Of a DNA stretch of 53,501 nucleotides, positions 34,745-43,459 are shown piece after piece. Position 1 is the first letter of the stretch. Each line of letters opens with the position of its first letter. The notes under the pieces are model-generated. The model was not told the origin of the DNA. It did not search any database and saw only the letters and a program-made list of their open reading frames with translations. Made by a program: the position numbers and the translations under genes. Origin of the DNA: Acidimicrobiaceae bacterium (GTDB taxonomy: Bacteria; Actinomycetota; Acidimicrobiia; Acidimicrobiales; Ilumatobacteraceae); assembly GCA_012269985.1 (NCBI GenBank), contig JAAXJF010000079.1, forward strand, positions 1 to 53,501, in the 5' to 3' direction.

Positions 34745-34759
34745 CACGTGTGGCACGTG
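34745..34759 (+). repeat. CACGTG hairpin between UGSC and DUF169 genes
   Basis: Two CACGTG hexamers (34745-34750 and 34754-34759) are separated by TGG, forming a 6-bp hairpin or a 9-bp direct repeat, followed by a related ACATGTGA. It lies 18 bp after the UGSC stop and may be a weak terminator, attenuator or operator site. Confidence 0.4.
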
Positions 34760-34796
34760 TCAACATGTGATGAGCCCTGACCTTGGGAGGTTTGAT

Positions 34797-35588
34797 ATGA
34801 GCGAAGCAGTCACAAAAGTTTCGATTGGCGACAATCTCGACTGGCCCCAAGTGGTCGACGACCTCAATCGTTTGTTGCGTCTTCGCACGACACCGATCGG
34901 GATGAAAATGTTTGCAACCCGTGACGAAATGGAAGCAATCCCAAAGATTCGCCGACCGCAATCAATCCACACGACAGACCAAATCGTCGGTCAGGCAAGT
35001 CGACTCGGTTGGACTGTCGGAATCACCGTGGAGGACCTCGTTGGCGATCAGTGTTCAACCGTTATCGGCCTGCATCCTCGTGACGAAGAATGGCTCTCAG
35101 GTGAACGCATGGCGGGGGTCTGGTACGAAACTCTCGAGGACGCATCTGCGCATCAACATTCGATGACGACAGTGCCGTTTGGACAGTACGAGGCGATGGC
35201 AGTATCACCGCTCGCGAGCGGCCGACTCAGCCCACCAGATATCTGTCTCATTTATGCGACTCCTGCCCAGATGATTTTGTTTATCAACGGGCTCCAATGG
35301 ACAGGGTTCAAAAAACTTGAGTGGGGTTGTGTTGGCGAGTCATCTTGTGCCGACTCCTGGGGGCGGGCGCTCGCAACTGGTGAACCAAGTCTTTCTATCC
35401 CGTGTTTCGCAGAGCGGCGGTATGGCGGTGTCATGGAAGACGAACTACTCATGGCGATTCCGCCGCGCTTTTTGCCAGGAGTGATCGCTGGCCTCGAATC
35501 GCTATCAAAAAATGGACTGCGGTACCCGATTCCGCCATACGGGGTGCAATCTGATGCCACGGCGGGTCTTGGCCGAAGCTACGGGTGA
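34797..35588 (+). CDS. DUF169-type protein
   Basis: A 263-aa protein with the layout of the DUF169 family: 'RTTPIGMKMFATRDEM' near the start, 'SCADSWGRALATGEPSLSIPC' with spaced Cys, and 'DELLMAIPPRFL' near the end. The family is uncharacterised; it is often found near redox or C1 enzymes (general knowledge, not proven here). ATG 34797 has a strong GGGAGG ribosome site; a longer frame from 34695 overlaps the selenoprotein end and was rejected. The gene sits between the UGSC selenoprotein and fdhD in the same orientation. Confidence 0.8.
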   Translation: MSEAVTKVSIGDNLDWPQVVDDLNRLLRLRTTPIGMKMFATRDEMEAIPKIRRPQSIHTTDQIVGQASRLGWTVGITVEDLVGDQCSTVIGLHPRDEEWLSGERMAGVWYETLEDASAHQHSMTTVPFGQYEAMAVSPLASGRLSPPDICLIYATPAQMILFINGLQWTGFKKLEWGCVGESSCADSWGRALATGEPSLSIPCFAERRYGGVMEDELLMAIPPRFLPGVIAGLESLSKNGLRYPIPPYGVQSDATAGLGRSYG

Positions 35589-35629
35589 CCGATATCGGCG
35601 CGTGGTTGTCCGCGTGACAGACTGAGAGC

Positions 35630-36436
35630 GTGACCACGCGACCTCTTCATGGACGAGCACGTCGCCATGCGGCCGATCGTCATACGAGCGGGTGGTCGGT
35701 GCAGTCCGAGGAGTGGCTCGTCGTTGAACAGCCACTCGCAATCCACGTCGATGGTGAAATCGTTGCAACGACAATGTGCACACCAGATGACCCAGCCTCG
35801 TTAGCCGTTGGGTTTTGCATCGCTGAGGGAATGCTTGATCGAGACGTCACCGCCGGGGTTTCCGTAGATCGCTCGGGCCCGACGGTGACCGTGCACGTAG
35901 AGACAGGCCACCTGCCGGGCTCATTTTCCGCGCGCCTCGGCACTGTTTCATCGTCGTGCGGGGCATGCGGTACTGCTGACATGGCGGCCCTTGTTGCAGG
36001 TGTGGCAGCAGTCGATGCAGGACGGCAACCCGACGGCGATGTGGTTTCTGCGGTCGCATCGAACCTTCGCTCTCAGCAAGAGGTATTCGCACTAACCGGA
36101 GGTTCTCATGCTGCGGCGGCAGTGACCGTCGATGGTCAGGTTGTTGACATCGCGGAAGATGTAGGCCGGCATAACGCGGTCGACAAAGTTGTCGGCCATC
36201 TGTATAACAGCGGTCGGCTGCCTGCGACCGACCTCATGCTCGTCATCAGCGGACGCGCAAGTTTTGAAATGGTGCAGAAGGCGTGTGCAGCAGGGTTTGG
36301 AACGCTCATCGCAGTGAGCGCTCCGTCGTCCCTTGCCGTCGATGCTGCCGGGCGCGCGGGACTGCGTCTCATCGGGTTTGCCCGCGACGATCGGTTTACT
36401 GCGTACGTCGACCCTTCATCCCCGCCGACGTATTGA
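35630..36436 (+). CDS. fdhD: formate dehydrogenase accessory sulfurtransferase
   Basis: A 268-aa protein that transfers sulfur to the molybdenum cofactor of formate dehydrogenases, needed for their activity. The catalytic Cys pair is in 'SSCGACGTAD', and the family signatures 'GGSHAAA', 'EDVGRHNAVDKVVG' and 'SGRASFEMVQKA' are all present. GTG start. It precedes the molybdoenzyme gene by 7 bp, its obvious client. Confidence 0.95.
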   Translation: MTTRPLHGRARRHAADRHTSGWSVQSEEWLVVEQPLAIHVDGEIVATTMCTPDDPASLAVGFCIAEGMLDRDVTAGVSVDRSGPTVTVHVETGHLPGSFSARLGTVSSSCGACGTADMAALVAGVAAVDAGRQPDGDVVSAVASNLRSQQEVFALTGGSHAAAAVTVDGQVVDIAEDVGRHNAVDKVVGHLYNSGRLPATDLMLVISGRASFEMVQKACAAGFGTLIAVSAPSSLAVDAAGRAGLRLIGFARDDRFTAYVDPSSPPTY

Positions 36437-36443
36437 GAACACG

Positions 36444-38693
36444 ATGATTTCGTGGCGCCCCCTACGTCTGTGGCCTTGGCGATGGCACCTACGTCGCCCT
36501 CGACCATCACTATGGGTGAGTTGGCGACCGAATGGCATCGGGCTCGTGAAGCCGAATCACTATGGCGAGATGCTTCGAACGGTGTGGGCAAACCGTCGTA
36601 ATTTGAAGTACGGATGGAACGTTCTTACCAAGGGGGCCTGTGATGGGTGTGCTCTTGGCGTGGCCGGGCTTCACGACTGGGGGCAAGACGGCATCCACCT
36701 GTGCAGCACGCGACTTCGGTTGTTGGAGTTCAATACCGCTGGCGTGATAAATGCTGATGCGTTGTCGGATGTTGCATCGATCGATCATCTCGACGGGGCA
36801 AGATTGCGAGAACTTGGTCGACTCGGCTACCCAATGCGACGACGGGCGGGAGAGCGCGGGTTCTCGGTGGTGAGTTGGGATGAGGCGCTATCGCTTACCG
36901 CCGATGCAATTCGTTCGACCACGCCCGACCGGGTTGGGGTGTACCTCACGAGTCGAGGGCTGACGAACGAGGTGTATTACGCCGCAGGGAAGGCTGCGCG
37001 TTCGATGGGTGTTGCATCGATCGATTCGGCGGCTCGTGTGTGCCATGCGCCATCGACGGTGGGGTTGAAAGCAACGATCGGTGTTGCGGCAACGACGTGT
37101 TCGATGGAAGACATCATTGCGTCTGACCTGGTCGTGATTTGGGGCGCAAACCCTGCGGCAAACCAGCCGGTGTTCACCAAGTATCTCTATCTTGCGAAGG
37201 CCAGAGGGTGCAAAGTTGTGGTCGTCAATCCGTTGCTTGAACCGGCTCTCGACAGATATTGGGTTCCGAGCAATCTTGAGTCCGCGGTATTCGGTACGCA
37301 ATTGTGCGACCTGCATGTGCCGGTGCGCCCTGGGGGAGACGTGGCGCTTGCCCAAGCGGTCCTCAAGCGACTAGTCGAGAAGAATTCAGTCGACGTTGAG
37401 TTCATTGAACAGTGCACTACCGGGTGGGCCGAACTCACCGAGCAATTGAATCGCCTTGATAAAACTGATCTGCTCGCAGTATCTGGTGTCGACGCCGGCA
37501 CGGTTGAGGCACTTGCTGATCTTTACTCGACAACAGAGTCGGCCATCTTCGTCTGGTCGATGGGCATCACGCAACGTTCTGATGCGGTCGATGGTGTTCG
37601 GGCGATCGTGAACCTTGCTCTTTCTCGAGGAATGATCGGGCGCGATGGGGCAGGCCTCATGCCCATCCGAGGACACTCTGGGGTGCAGGGAGGTGCCGAA
37701 ATGGGGGCGTATGCAACTGCGCTCCCGGGCGGCGTTGACCTCAGTGATGAGAACTGTCGTTCATTGGGTGACAAGTGGGGGTTTGAGATCCCGCGAGAAC
37801 CAGCGCGGACTGCACCTGAATTGGTCGAGGCTGCTCTGTCCGAAGAGATCGACGTGCTGTTGCTCTCAGGCGGCAACATGGTCGATGTCTTGCCTGATCC
37901 ACAGCGAGTGTCATCGTCGTTGTCGAAGGTGAAGCTACGAGTGCATCTTGATGTCGTCGCAACAACGCAGATGCTTGTTGACGGTGAAGACGTGCTGGTT
38001 CTGCCCGTGCGAACCCGCTATGAGCAAGAGGGCGGAGGCACGGAGACATCGACAGAGCGCAGGATTATTTTCTCCCCCGAGATTCCTCGCACTGTTGGAA
38101 CGGCAAAGAGCGAGTGGCGTCTTTGGGGCGAAATTGCGAGCAGAGTTAACCCCTCGCATCACGACCTCTTCAACTGGAGCGATAACCAGCGCCTTCGCGC
38201 CGAGATCGCCGAAGTCGTGCCGGCCTATGCCGGAATTGAAGGCCTTTCTTCGACTGGAGATTCAGTGCAGTGGGGTGGCCGTCATCTGTGTGCCGGAGGA
38301 AAGTTTCCGACCGCAGATGGGAAGGCCCGATTCACAACACCTACTGCGAGGCCAGTGACTCTCCCAGATGGTGCATTCATGCTGTCGACGCGACGCGGCA
38401 AGCAGTTCAATTCGATTGTGCATGGTGCTCGTGACCCCCTCACCGGAACGGCCCGAGACGCAGTGTTTATGAATCGGGTCGACGCGACTCGTCTTGGTCT
38501 GAGCAGCGGTGACCCAGTGGTGCTTGAATCTCCGGCAGGACATTTCGATGGAACCGTTCACCTTGCCGATATTGCTCAGCAGTCGCTTCAGGTCGTCTGG
38601 CCGGAAGGCAACGTGTTGATGAGTGCGGGGGTGTCTGATAGCGAAAGTGGGATACCGGATTACAACGCCGTCGTGACCGTCCGGCCCCGGTAG
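36444..38693 (+). CDS. FdhF/YdeP-family molybdopterin oxidoreductase
   Basis: A 749-aa molybdopterin enzyme of the formate-dehydrogenase-like FdhF/YdeP branch. The N-terminus has only a CDGC pair (Cys66, Cys69) in 'TKGACDGCALG', as expected for this branch. The molybdenum-ligand position is Cys200 (TGC) in 'ARVCHAPS', where classical FdhF has Sec in ARVUHGPS, so this is not a selenoprotein. Later motifs 'IWGANPAANQPVF', 'MGITQRSDAVDGVRAIVNLALSRGMIG' and a C-terminal domain ('RRGKQFNS', 'DYNAVVTV') are intact. ATG 36444 follows the fdhD stop by 7 bp; an earlier in-frame ATG lies inside fdhD. Substrate may be formate or another small molecule; unknown. Stop codon TAG. Confidence 0.9.
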   Translation: MISWRPLRLWPWRWHLRRPRPSLWVSWRPNGIGLVKPNHYGEMLRTVWANRRNLKYGWNVLTKGACDGCALGVAGLHDWGQDGIHLCSTRLRLLEFNTAGVINADALSDVASIDHLDGARLRELGRLGYPMRRRAGERGFSVVSWDEALSLTADAIRSTTPDRVGVYLTSRGLTNEVYYAAGKAARSMGVASIDSAARVCHAPSTVGLKATIGVAATTCSMEDIIASDLVVIWGANPAANQPVFTKYLYLAKARGCKVVVVNPLLEPALDRYWVPSNLESAVFGTQLCDLHVPVRPGGDVALAQAVLKRLVEKNSVDVEFIEQCTTGWAELTEQLNRLDKTDLLAVSGVDAGTVEALADLYSTTESAIFVWSMGITQRSDAVDGVRAIVNLALSRGMIGRDGAGLMPIRGHSGVQGGAEMGAYATALPGGVDLSDENCRSLGDKWGFEIPREPARTAPELVEAALSEEIDVLLLSGGNMVDVLPDPQRVSSSLSKVKLRVHLDVVATTQMLVDGEDVLVLPVRTRYEQEGGGTETSTERRIIFSPEIPRTVGTAKSEWRLWGEIASRVNPSHHDLFNWSDNQRLRAEIAEVVPAYAGIEGLSSTGDSVQWGGRHLCAGGKFPTADGKARFTTPTARPVTLPDGAFMLSTRRGKQFNSIVHGARDPLTGTARDAVFMNRVDATRLGLSSGDPVVLESPAGHFDGTVHLADIAQQSLQVVWPEGNVLMSAGVSDSESGIPDYNAVVTVRPR

Positions 38694-38733
38694 CCGAGTC
38701 GTGCTCCTTGCAGAGAACTCGCCGAGCTGTCGT

Positions 38734-39597
38734 TCACACTGCTGATTGGAGGCGCTCGACGAGCATCTCGACGCCGGGGTGCTGGGGTGCTCCGGCACGC
38801 TGACAGATCACGAGGTTGCGGGTGACGATTGCGTCACCGATTTCCACGTCGAGGTGCGAGGGGACCTGAGCGATTGGCAACACACCCCACCCGAGACCAA
38901 GACTCACCATTTGTGCGAGCACATCAGGTTGATGACTTTCAGCAACAACCTGGGGCAAGGCACCGATATCTCGAAGACTGCGCTCGATAAGTGACCTGGT
39001 TTGGGAGTTCTGAGGGAACAGCACCCAAGGACCCCACTTTCGTGCGGGAAGTGACCCGGTGTTGGGAGGACGAACCACGACGAGTTCCTCTTCAAGTAGA
39101 TGAGCAGATGTGGTCGACGGAGGTATTTCAGACGGTTGCACACACACGATGAGGTCGAAGTCAGATCGCCGAAGTCCCGCAAGAAGTTCGCTTGAGGGGG
39201 CAACAGTGAGGTGAAACCTGATGTCAGGGAAGTCAGAGCGGAATGTTCGGAGCACTTCTGGAAAGTGCACCACTGCCCCTACATCGAGCATGCCAACACG
39301 CAGTGCTCCCATTTTGAGGGTGTTCACGCGTTCCGCCCACTGAGCCAGATCGTGAGACATCGCTTGCACGGTTCTTGCATGTTGCAGCACTGGCTCAGCG
39401 AGGTGGGTGAGCACCCGGCGACGCCCTTGCCGATCGAAGAGCTGAACCCCAAGGCGACGCTCGAGGTCTGCAAGACCTTGAGACAGGGCAGGTGCCGACA
39501 CTCCGATCGATGCAGCCGCAGCCGCCCAGGTTGAGTGGTCGGCAACTGCGACGAGGTATTCGAGTTGACGGAGTGGAATATCGAGAGGGTCAGCCAC
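38734..39597 (-). CDS. LysR-family transcriptional regulator
   Basis: A 287-aa regulator with an N-terminal winged helix-turn-helix ('LRQLEYLVAVADHSTWAAAAASIGVSAPALSQGLADLE') and a periplasmic-binding-protein-like effector domain from about residue 95. It is divergent from the inositol-phosphate-synthase-like gene, with a LysR-type palindrome between them, so it most likely controls that gene and itself. The effector is unknown. Confidence 0.92.
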   Translation of the reverse strand: MADPLDIPLRQLEYLVAVADHSTWAAAAASIGVSAPALSQGLADLERRLGVQLFDRQGRRRVLTHLAEPVLQHARTVQAMSHDLAQWAERVNTLKMGALRVGMLDVGAVVHFPEVLRTFRSDFPDIRFHLTVAPSSELLAGLRRSDFDLIVCVQPSEIPPSTTSAHLLEEELVVVRPPNTGSLPARKWGPWVLFPQNSQTRSLIERSLRDIGALPQVVAESHQPDVLAQMVSLGLGWGVLPIAQVPSHLDVEIGDAIVTRNLVICQRAGAPQHPGVEMLVERLQSAV

Positions 39598-39610
39598 CTG
39601 AACACTTTAG

Positions 39611-39625
39611 TTAAGCAATACTTAA
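39611..39625. promoter_or_regulatory. LysR-type operator (T-N11-A palindrome)
   Basis: TTAAG-CAATA-CTTAA is a 5-5-5 interrupted palindrome containing a T-N11-A core (39612 to 39624). It lies 13 bp from the LysR start and 40 bp before the opposite gene, in an AT-rich divergent promoter region, the typical place for LysR binding. Confidence 0.65.
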
Positions 39626-39665
39626 TAAAAACAAATTTTGAATCAAGATGACTTATCTTGGAAGT

Positions 39666-40967
39666 ATGTCTACGAACAACATCACACCCGCTCAAGGACG
39701 ACTCGGAGTGCTGCTTCCTGGCATGGGGGCGGTGGCATCAACATTCATTGCCGGCGTCATGGCAGCTCGCCGAGGAATTCACCCGCCGATCGGTTCAGTT
39801 ACTCAGATGGCGAATATTCGGTTGGGAAGCCGTGAAGAAGACCGCAACCCGTTAATCCGTGACTTCGTCTCACTTGCCTCGCTTGATGACCTCGTATTTG
39901 GTGGATGGGACCCAATTTCGCCAAATGCAATGGAGGCAGCAAAAACAGCCGGAGTGCTGCAAGGGGGCGACCTCGAAGAAGTGGCAAAGGAGCTCGAAGG
40001 CGTCGTGGCGATGGAAGCCGTCTTTGACGAAGAATGGGTGGCGCGCTTATCGGGGGGACGCGTGTAGGCCATTCCGAATAAGTGGGACCATGCCCTTGGG
40101 CTCATCGACGACATCAACCGATTCCGTGAAGAAAACGAGTGCGATCGCCTCGTGATTGTGTGGTGTGGATCAACCGAGGCGTATCAGGAACCGAGTGGTG
40201 TCCATGCATCAGTGGCCGCATTCGAACAGGGCCTGAAGGACAACGACGCCAATATCGCTCCAAGTCAGATTTACGCATACGCAGCGCTGCAGTGCGATGT
40301 CCCATTTGCGAACGGCGCACCAAACCTGACGACTGACCTCGACTGCATCGTCGAGCTCTCGAAGCAGCGCAATGTGCCGATCGCTGGAAAAGATTTCAAG
40401 ACCGGACAGACATTGATGAAGACGATTCTTGCTCCTGGGTTGAAGTCCCGCATGCTCGGTCTTCGTGGCTGGTACTCAACCAACATTCTTGGGAACCGAG
40501 ACGGCGAAGTTCTCGATGCGCCAGAAAACTTCAAGACCAAAGAGATGTCGAAGCTTGGAGTGCTCGGTGGCATTTTGCAGCCAGAGGTGTACCCAGATCT
40601 CTACGGCAACATCGACCATGTCGTTCGTATCAACTATTACCCGCCACGCGGTGACAACAAAGAAGGATGGGATGCCATCGATATTTTCGGGTGGCTCGGT
40701 TACGAAATGCAGATCAAGGTTGACTTCTTGTGCCGTGATTCAATTTTGGCCGCCCCAATCGTTCTCGATCTTGCGTTGTTTATGGACCTCGCTCATCGCG
40801 CCGGTGAGTCGGGCGTTCAAGAGTGGTTGAGTTTCTATTTCAAGGCACCGCAAGCAGCAGGTGCTCGTGATGCAGAGCAAGATATTTTCATTCAGCAGAC
40901 GAAATTGAAGAACACCCTGCGCGAGTGGATGGGTGAGAAGCCTGTCACCCACTCAGAAGCCGGCTGA
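39666..40967 (+). pseudogene. inositol-3-phosphate synthase-like gene interrupted by one in-frame TAG
   Basis: The frame from ATG 39666 (or 39648) encodes a myo-inositol-1-phosphate synthase-like enzyme, which converts glucose 6-phosphate to inositol phosphate using NAD. 'GRLGVLLPGMGAVASTFIAGV' holds the NAD-binding loop. TAG at 40065-40067 (codon 134) falls in 'LSGGRV-[TAG]-AIPNKW', a spot where relatives I recall usually have Lys. The frame then resumes with no shift: 'CDRLVIVWCGSTEA', 'KDFKTGQTLMKTIL' (catalytic Lys region), 'INYYPPRGDNKEGWD' and 'DSILAAPIVLDLALFMDLA'. Total 433 positions, full family length. No ribosome site or ATG follows the TAG closely. Divergent from the LysR regulator. 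Listed as a pseudogene by default. Confidence 0.85.
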
Positions 40968-41044
40968 CCTCCCGTTGTTCCTATGGATAGTGATGGCCGC
41001 AGCGCCATCAGCAACATCCATGTCCGTGGCGCTGCCTTGATCTG

Positions 41045-41896
41045 ATGGTGATTTTTCTTGCGGTGATCTCGGCCGTGCTGTACGGCTGGTCGGACTACAT
41101 GGGCGGCCGCGCAACCCGGCATATGTCGGTGTTGCGCGTCACGCTGTACGTCGAGTTTCTCATGACGATCTCGTACGTTGCGCTCGTCGTCTTCGACCCG
41201 GCACCCTTCGCTTTTCGAGATGTGATGTGGGGCGCAATCGCTGGCATCGGCGGAGTAGGCGGCGTAGCAGCGTTCTACTTGGCGTTATCGATGGGGGCGA
41301 TCAGTGTTGCCTCCCCAGTCGCAGGCGTACTTTCGGCGGTCGTCCCGGTCATCGTTGGTATTGCGTTGGGCGAGCGTCCAGGCGTCATTGCAATGCTCGG
41401 CATTCTGCTTGCGTTGTCATCGGTCGTCCTCGTAAGTGGAGCCTTGTCGTCTCGCCGCGCCGAGGTCACGATGCCTCGCCGACAAGTGGCTCTTGTCATC
41501 GTCTCAGGGGTGCTCTTTGGGTTGTGGTATGTCGCTCTCGACATGGCCGGCTCAGAGAGCGGATGGTGGACTCTGCTGGGCTCGCGAGCGCTCACTGTTC
41601 CGGCGCTCATCATTGCCGCATTTATGCTTCGCGATCGACTCAAGGCTGATCGGGCATCATCATCAGGAAACCGCTGGACCTTCGGAGCATGGGCGACAAT
41701 TCTTATTGCGAACCTTGCGTATTTAGTAGCCGTGAGATCCGGTTTGCTTTCCATCGTTGCGGTGATTGCTTCGATGTATCCCGCGAGCACGATCGGCCTC
41801 GCAATACTTCTCGATCGAGAGCGACTGTCAAAGACCCAGTGGCTCGGCGTGTGGGCGGCCGGGTGCGCGTGTCTGCTGGTCGGTGTTGGAGCCTGA
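41045..41896 (+). CDS. EamA-family (DMT) membrane transporter
   Basis: A 283-aa protein made almost entirely of hydrophobic helices, about ten in two repeats, the EamA/DMT plan. 'AAFYLALSMGAISVASPVAGVLSAVVPV' and, in the second half, 'ASMYPASTIGLAILLDRERLSKTQWLGVWA' are the matching repeat signatures. Such carriers export amino acids, nucleosides or drugs; the substrate is unknown. Its last 69 bp overlap the convergent metallo-hydrolase gene. Confidence 0.88.
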   Translation: MVIFLAVISAVLYGWSDYMGGRATRHMSVLRVTLYVEFLMTISYVALVVFDPAPFAFRDVMWGAIAGIGGVGGVAAFYLALSMGAISVASPVAGVLSAVVPVIVGIALGERPGVIAMLGILLALSSVVLVSGALSSRRAEVTMPRRQVALVIVSGVLFGLWYVALDMAGSESGWWTLLGSRALTVPALIIAAFMLRDRLKADRASSSGNRWTFGAWATILIANLAYLVAVRSGLLSIVAVIASMYPASTIGLAILLDRERLSKTQWLGVWAAGCACLLVGVGA

Positions 41897-43219
41897 GTTT
41901 GCGTCAACAATTACCTGTGACTCCTTAGCCGCCGCTGCGAAGATTCCCTTTGCCATCAGCGAGGGCTCAGACTTTCTTCGCAGAAGATAAATAGCGCTTC
42001 GACGCTCGTGAACTTCGGGGTCGTCAGGAGCAGCCCAACCCGCAAGATCTGCAAGATGGCAAGCGACACGAAGATCGTTGGCAGTGGCCTGACGTTCTGC
42101 TTCGGTGAGCAACGCATCAGGCCCGCCAGTCATGCCGGCGACTACTTCTGCGAGCCGAGCGTCGGAAGCGGGCTTGAGGCGGCTCGGAGCTTTGTCCCAC
42201 CAACCGCCGTACATACGCCAGATATTCCGCACAACGAATTCTGGTTCATCGTAGAGAGGGCGCAAATAGGGCAGTGCCAACGTGTCGGCAGGGAGAGTAA
42301 CCGTATGGATGATCTCATCGAGGGTGGCGCCATCGTTCATGAGGTCAACAACGGGCGACACAAGCGATTCCAGGGCCGCAGCGACGTCGCTGAGCCCTCG
42401 TTGGCTCCGTGCGTTCCCGGGGATGGGAAGTCCGTTAGCGGGAACGATGAGTTCGTTCTCCATCGCCGCCATCGCTCGGAGTGCCGCTGCCCACTCTCCC
42501 GGGTATCGCTGGACTTTCTGAGGGTTGCCGGCGTTGGGGAAGTTCCAGATGAGAAAATCCCCGGCCATGATCGTCTTCGACTGGGGAAGCCAAAACCAGA
42601 GGAGGTCATCAGTTTCGCCTCGAGCATGGTGAGCCTCGATGTCGACCGCTCCGATCGTCATCGAATGGTGATCATCAACTTCAAGTGTGGGGCGAAGAGT
42701 TCCCTTCGGCAGGAAACTTCTCCATTGCCGTTCAGATGAGGCTGGCGCAAAGTCGCTCGCCGGGTCGTTGTCATCGGTGACGAGACCAAGATTGAGGTCG
42801 GCGCGAATGCCGCCAAACTGTCGGAGATTGATATCTAAGTTCCAGTTATTGGTGTGTTCGTAGCGGTCAAACCGGTGGGCAACATTGCTGTGGCCAACGA
42901 CGACGGGTGACTCCCATCGTGCGGCGAATTCGCGGCTTCCTCCGACATGGTCAGCATGGCCGTGGGTGTACATCAGATGGGTAACCGGCTGTGGTCGCCA
43001 GCGAGCAATTTCATCGACGACTGCGCGCCCGGTGTTGCCGGCTGATGTGTCAAAGGCGATGAGTCCCTCGCCGCTGTCAACAACAACAGAGTGGCTAAAA
43101 CTCTCGACGATTGCGAGGTCATCCCGCAACTCGGACAGTTCTTGAGTAACCCGGTTCACGGGAGCATCTGCAACCCCGCTATCGATGACGCGCGATGAGA
43201 ACTCGAGAAGATCAGCCAT
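41828..43219 (-). CDS. alkyl sulfatase-like metallo-beta-lactamase-fold hydrolase
   Basis: A 463-aa MBL-fold protein. The N-terminal catalytic domain has 'YTHGHADHVGG' (HxHxDH), His in 'AHHARGETDDLLW' and Asp in 'IMAGDFLIW'. After about residue 300 a helical part beginning near 'YDEPEFVVRNIWRMYGGWWD' resembles the dimerisation domain of alkyl sulfatases (SdsA1 type), followed by 'ATANDLRVACHLADLAGWAAPDDPEVHERRSAIY'-like helices. Sulfate ester hydrolysis is the best guess. The C-terminal 23 codons overlap the transporter gene on the other strand, so the real end may be a little shorter in function. Confidence 0.82.
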   Translation of the reverse strand: MADLLEFSSRVIDSGVADAPVNRVTQELSELRDDLAIVESFSHSVVVDSGEGLIAFDTSAGNTGRAVVDEIARWRPQPVTHLMYTHGHADHVGGSREFAARWESPVVVGHSNVAHRFDRYEHTNNWNLDINLRQFGGIRADLNLGLVTDDNDPASDFAPASSERQWRSFLPKGTLRPTLEVDDHHSMTIGAVDIEAHHARGETDDLLWFWLPQSKTIMAGDFLIWNFPNAGNPQKVQRYPGEWAAALRAMAAMENELIVPANGLPIPGNARSQRGLSDVAAALESLVSPVVDLMNDGATLDEIIHTVTLPADTLALPYLRPLYDEPEFVVRNIWRMYGGWWDKAPSRLKPASDARLAEVVAGMTGGPDALLTEAERQATANDLRVACHLADLAGWAAPDDPEVHERRSAIYLLRRKSEPSLMAKGIFAAAAKESQVIVDANSGSNTDQQTRAPGRPHAEPLGL

Positions 43220-43459
43220 ATCGCAACACTACGCAATCTTGAGACGACCATCGGTCGCTCCAAGCATCCCGTTGAGAGCATTTGGTGACTTCGCCAGGGT
43301 GTGCGAAGTGAGGCCATCGGGCTCACACCAGTTGGGGCAGCGGGATGACATGCATAGCGATCACCAGAGTGCGTGTTCGCATTTTCAACGCAGCGCTCAA
43401 CGGATCATCAGAGGGGAAACAACTCGGTTGCACCAATTGACGTCGGCTAGAACTAGGTC

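Noticed and set aside
36444-38693. Formate-dehydrogenase-like protein as a selenoprotein
   Set aside because: There is no internal UGA; the expected Sec position is a TGC Cys codon.
16336-40967. Pyrrolysine at the internal TAG codons
   Set aside because: The three families are not known pyrrolysine proteins, the aligned residues differ, and no pyl genes are in the window. Not excluded for the rest of the genome.
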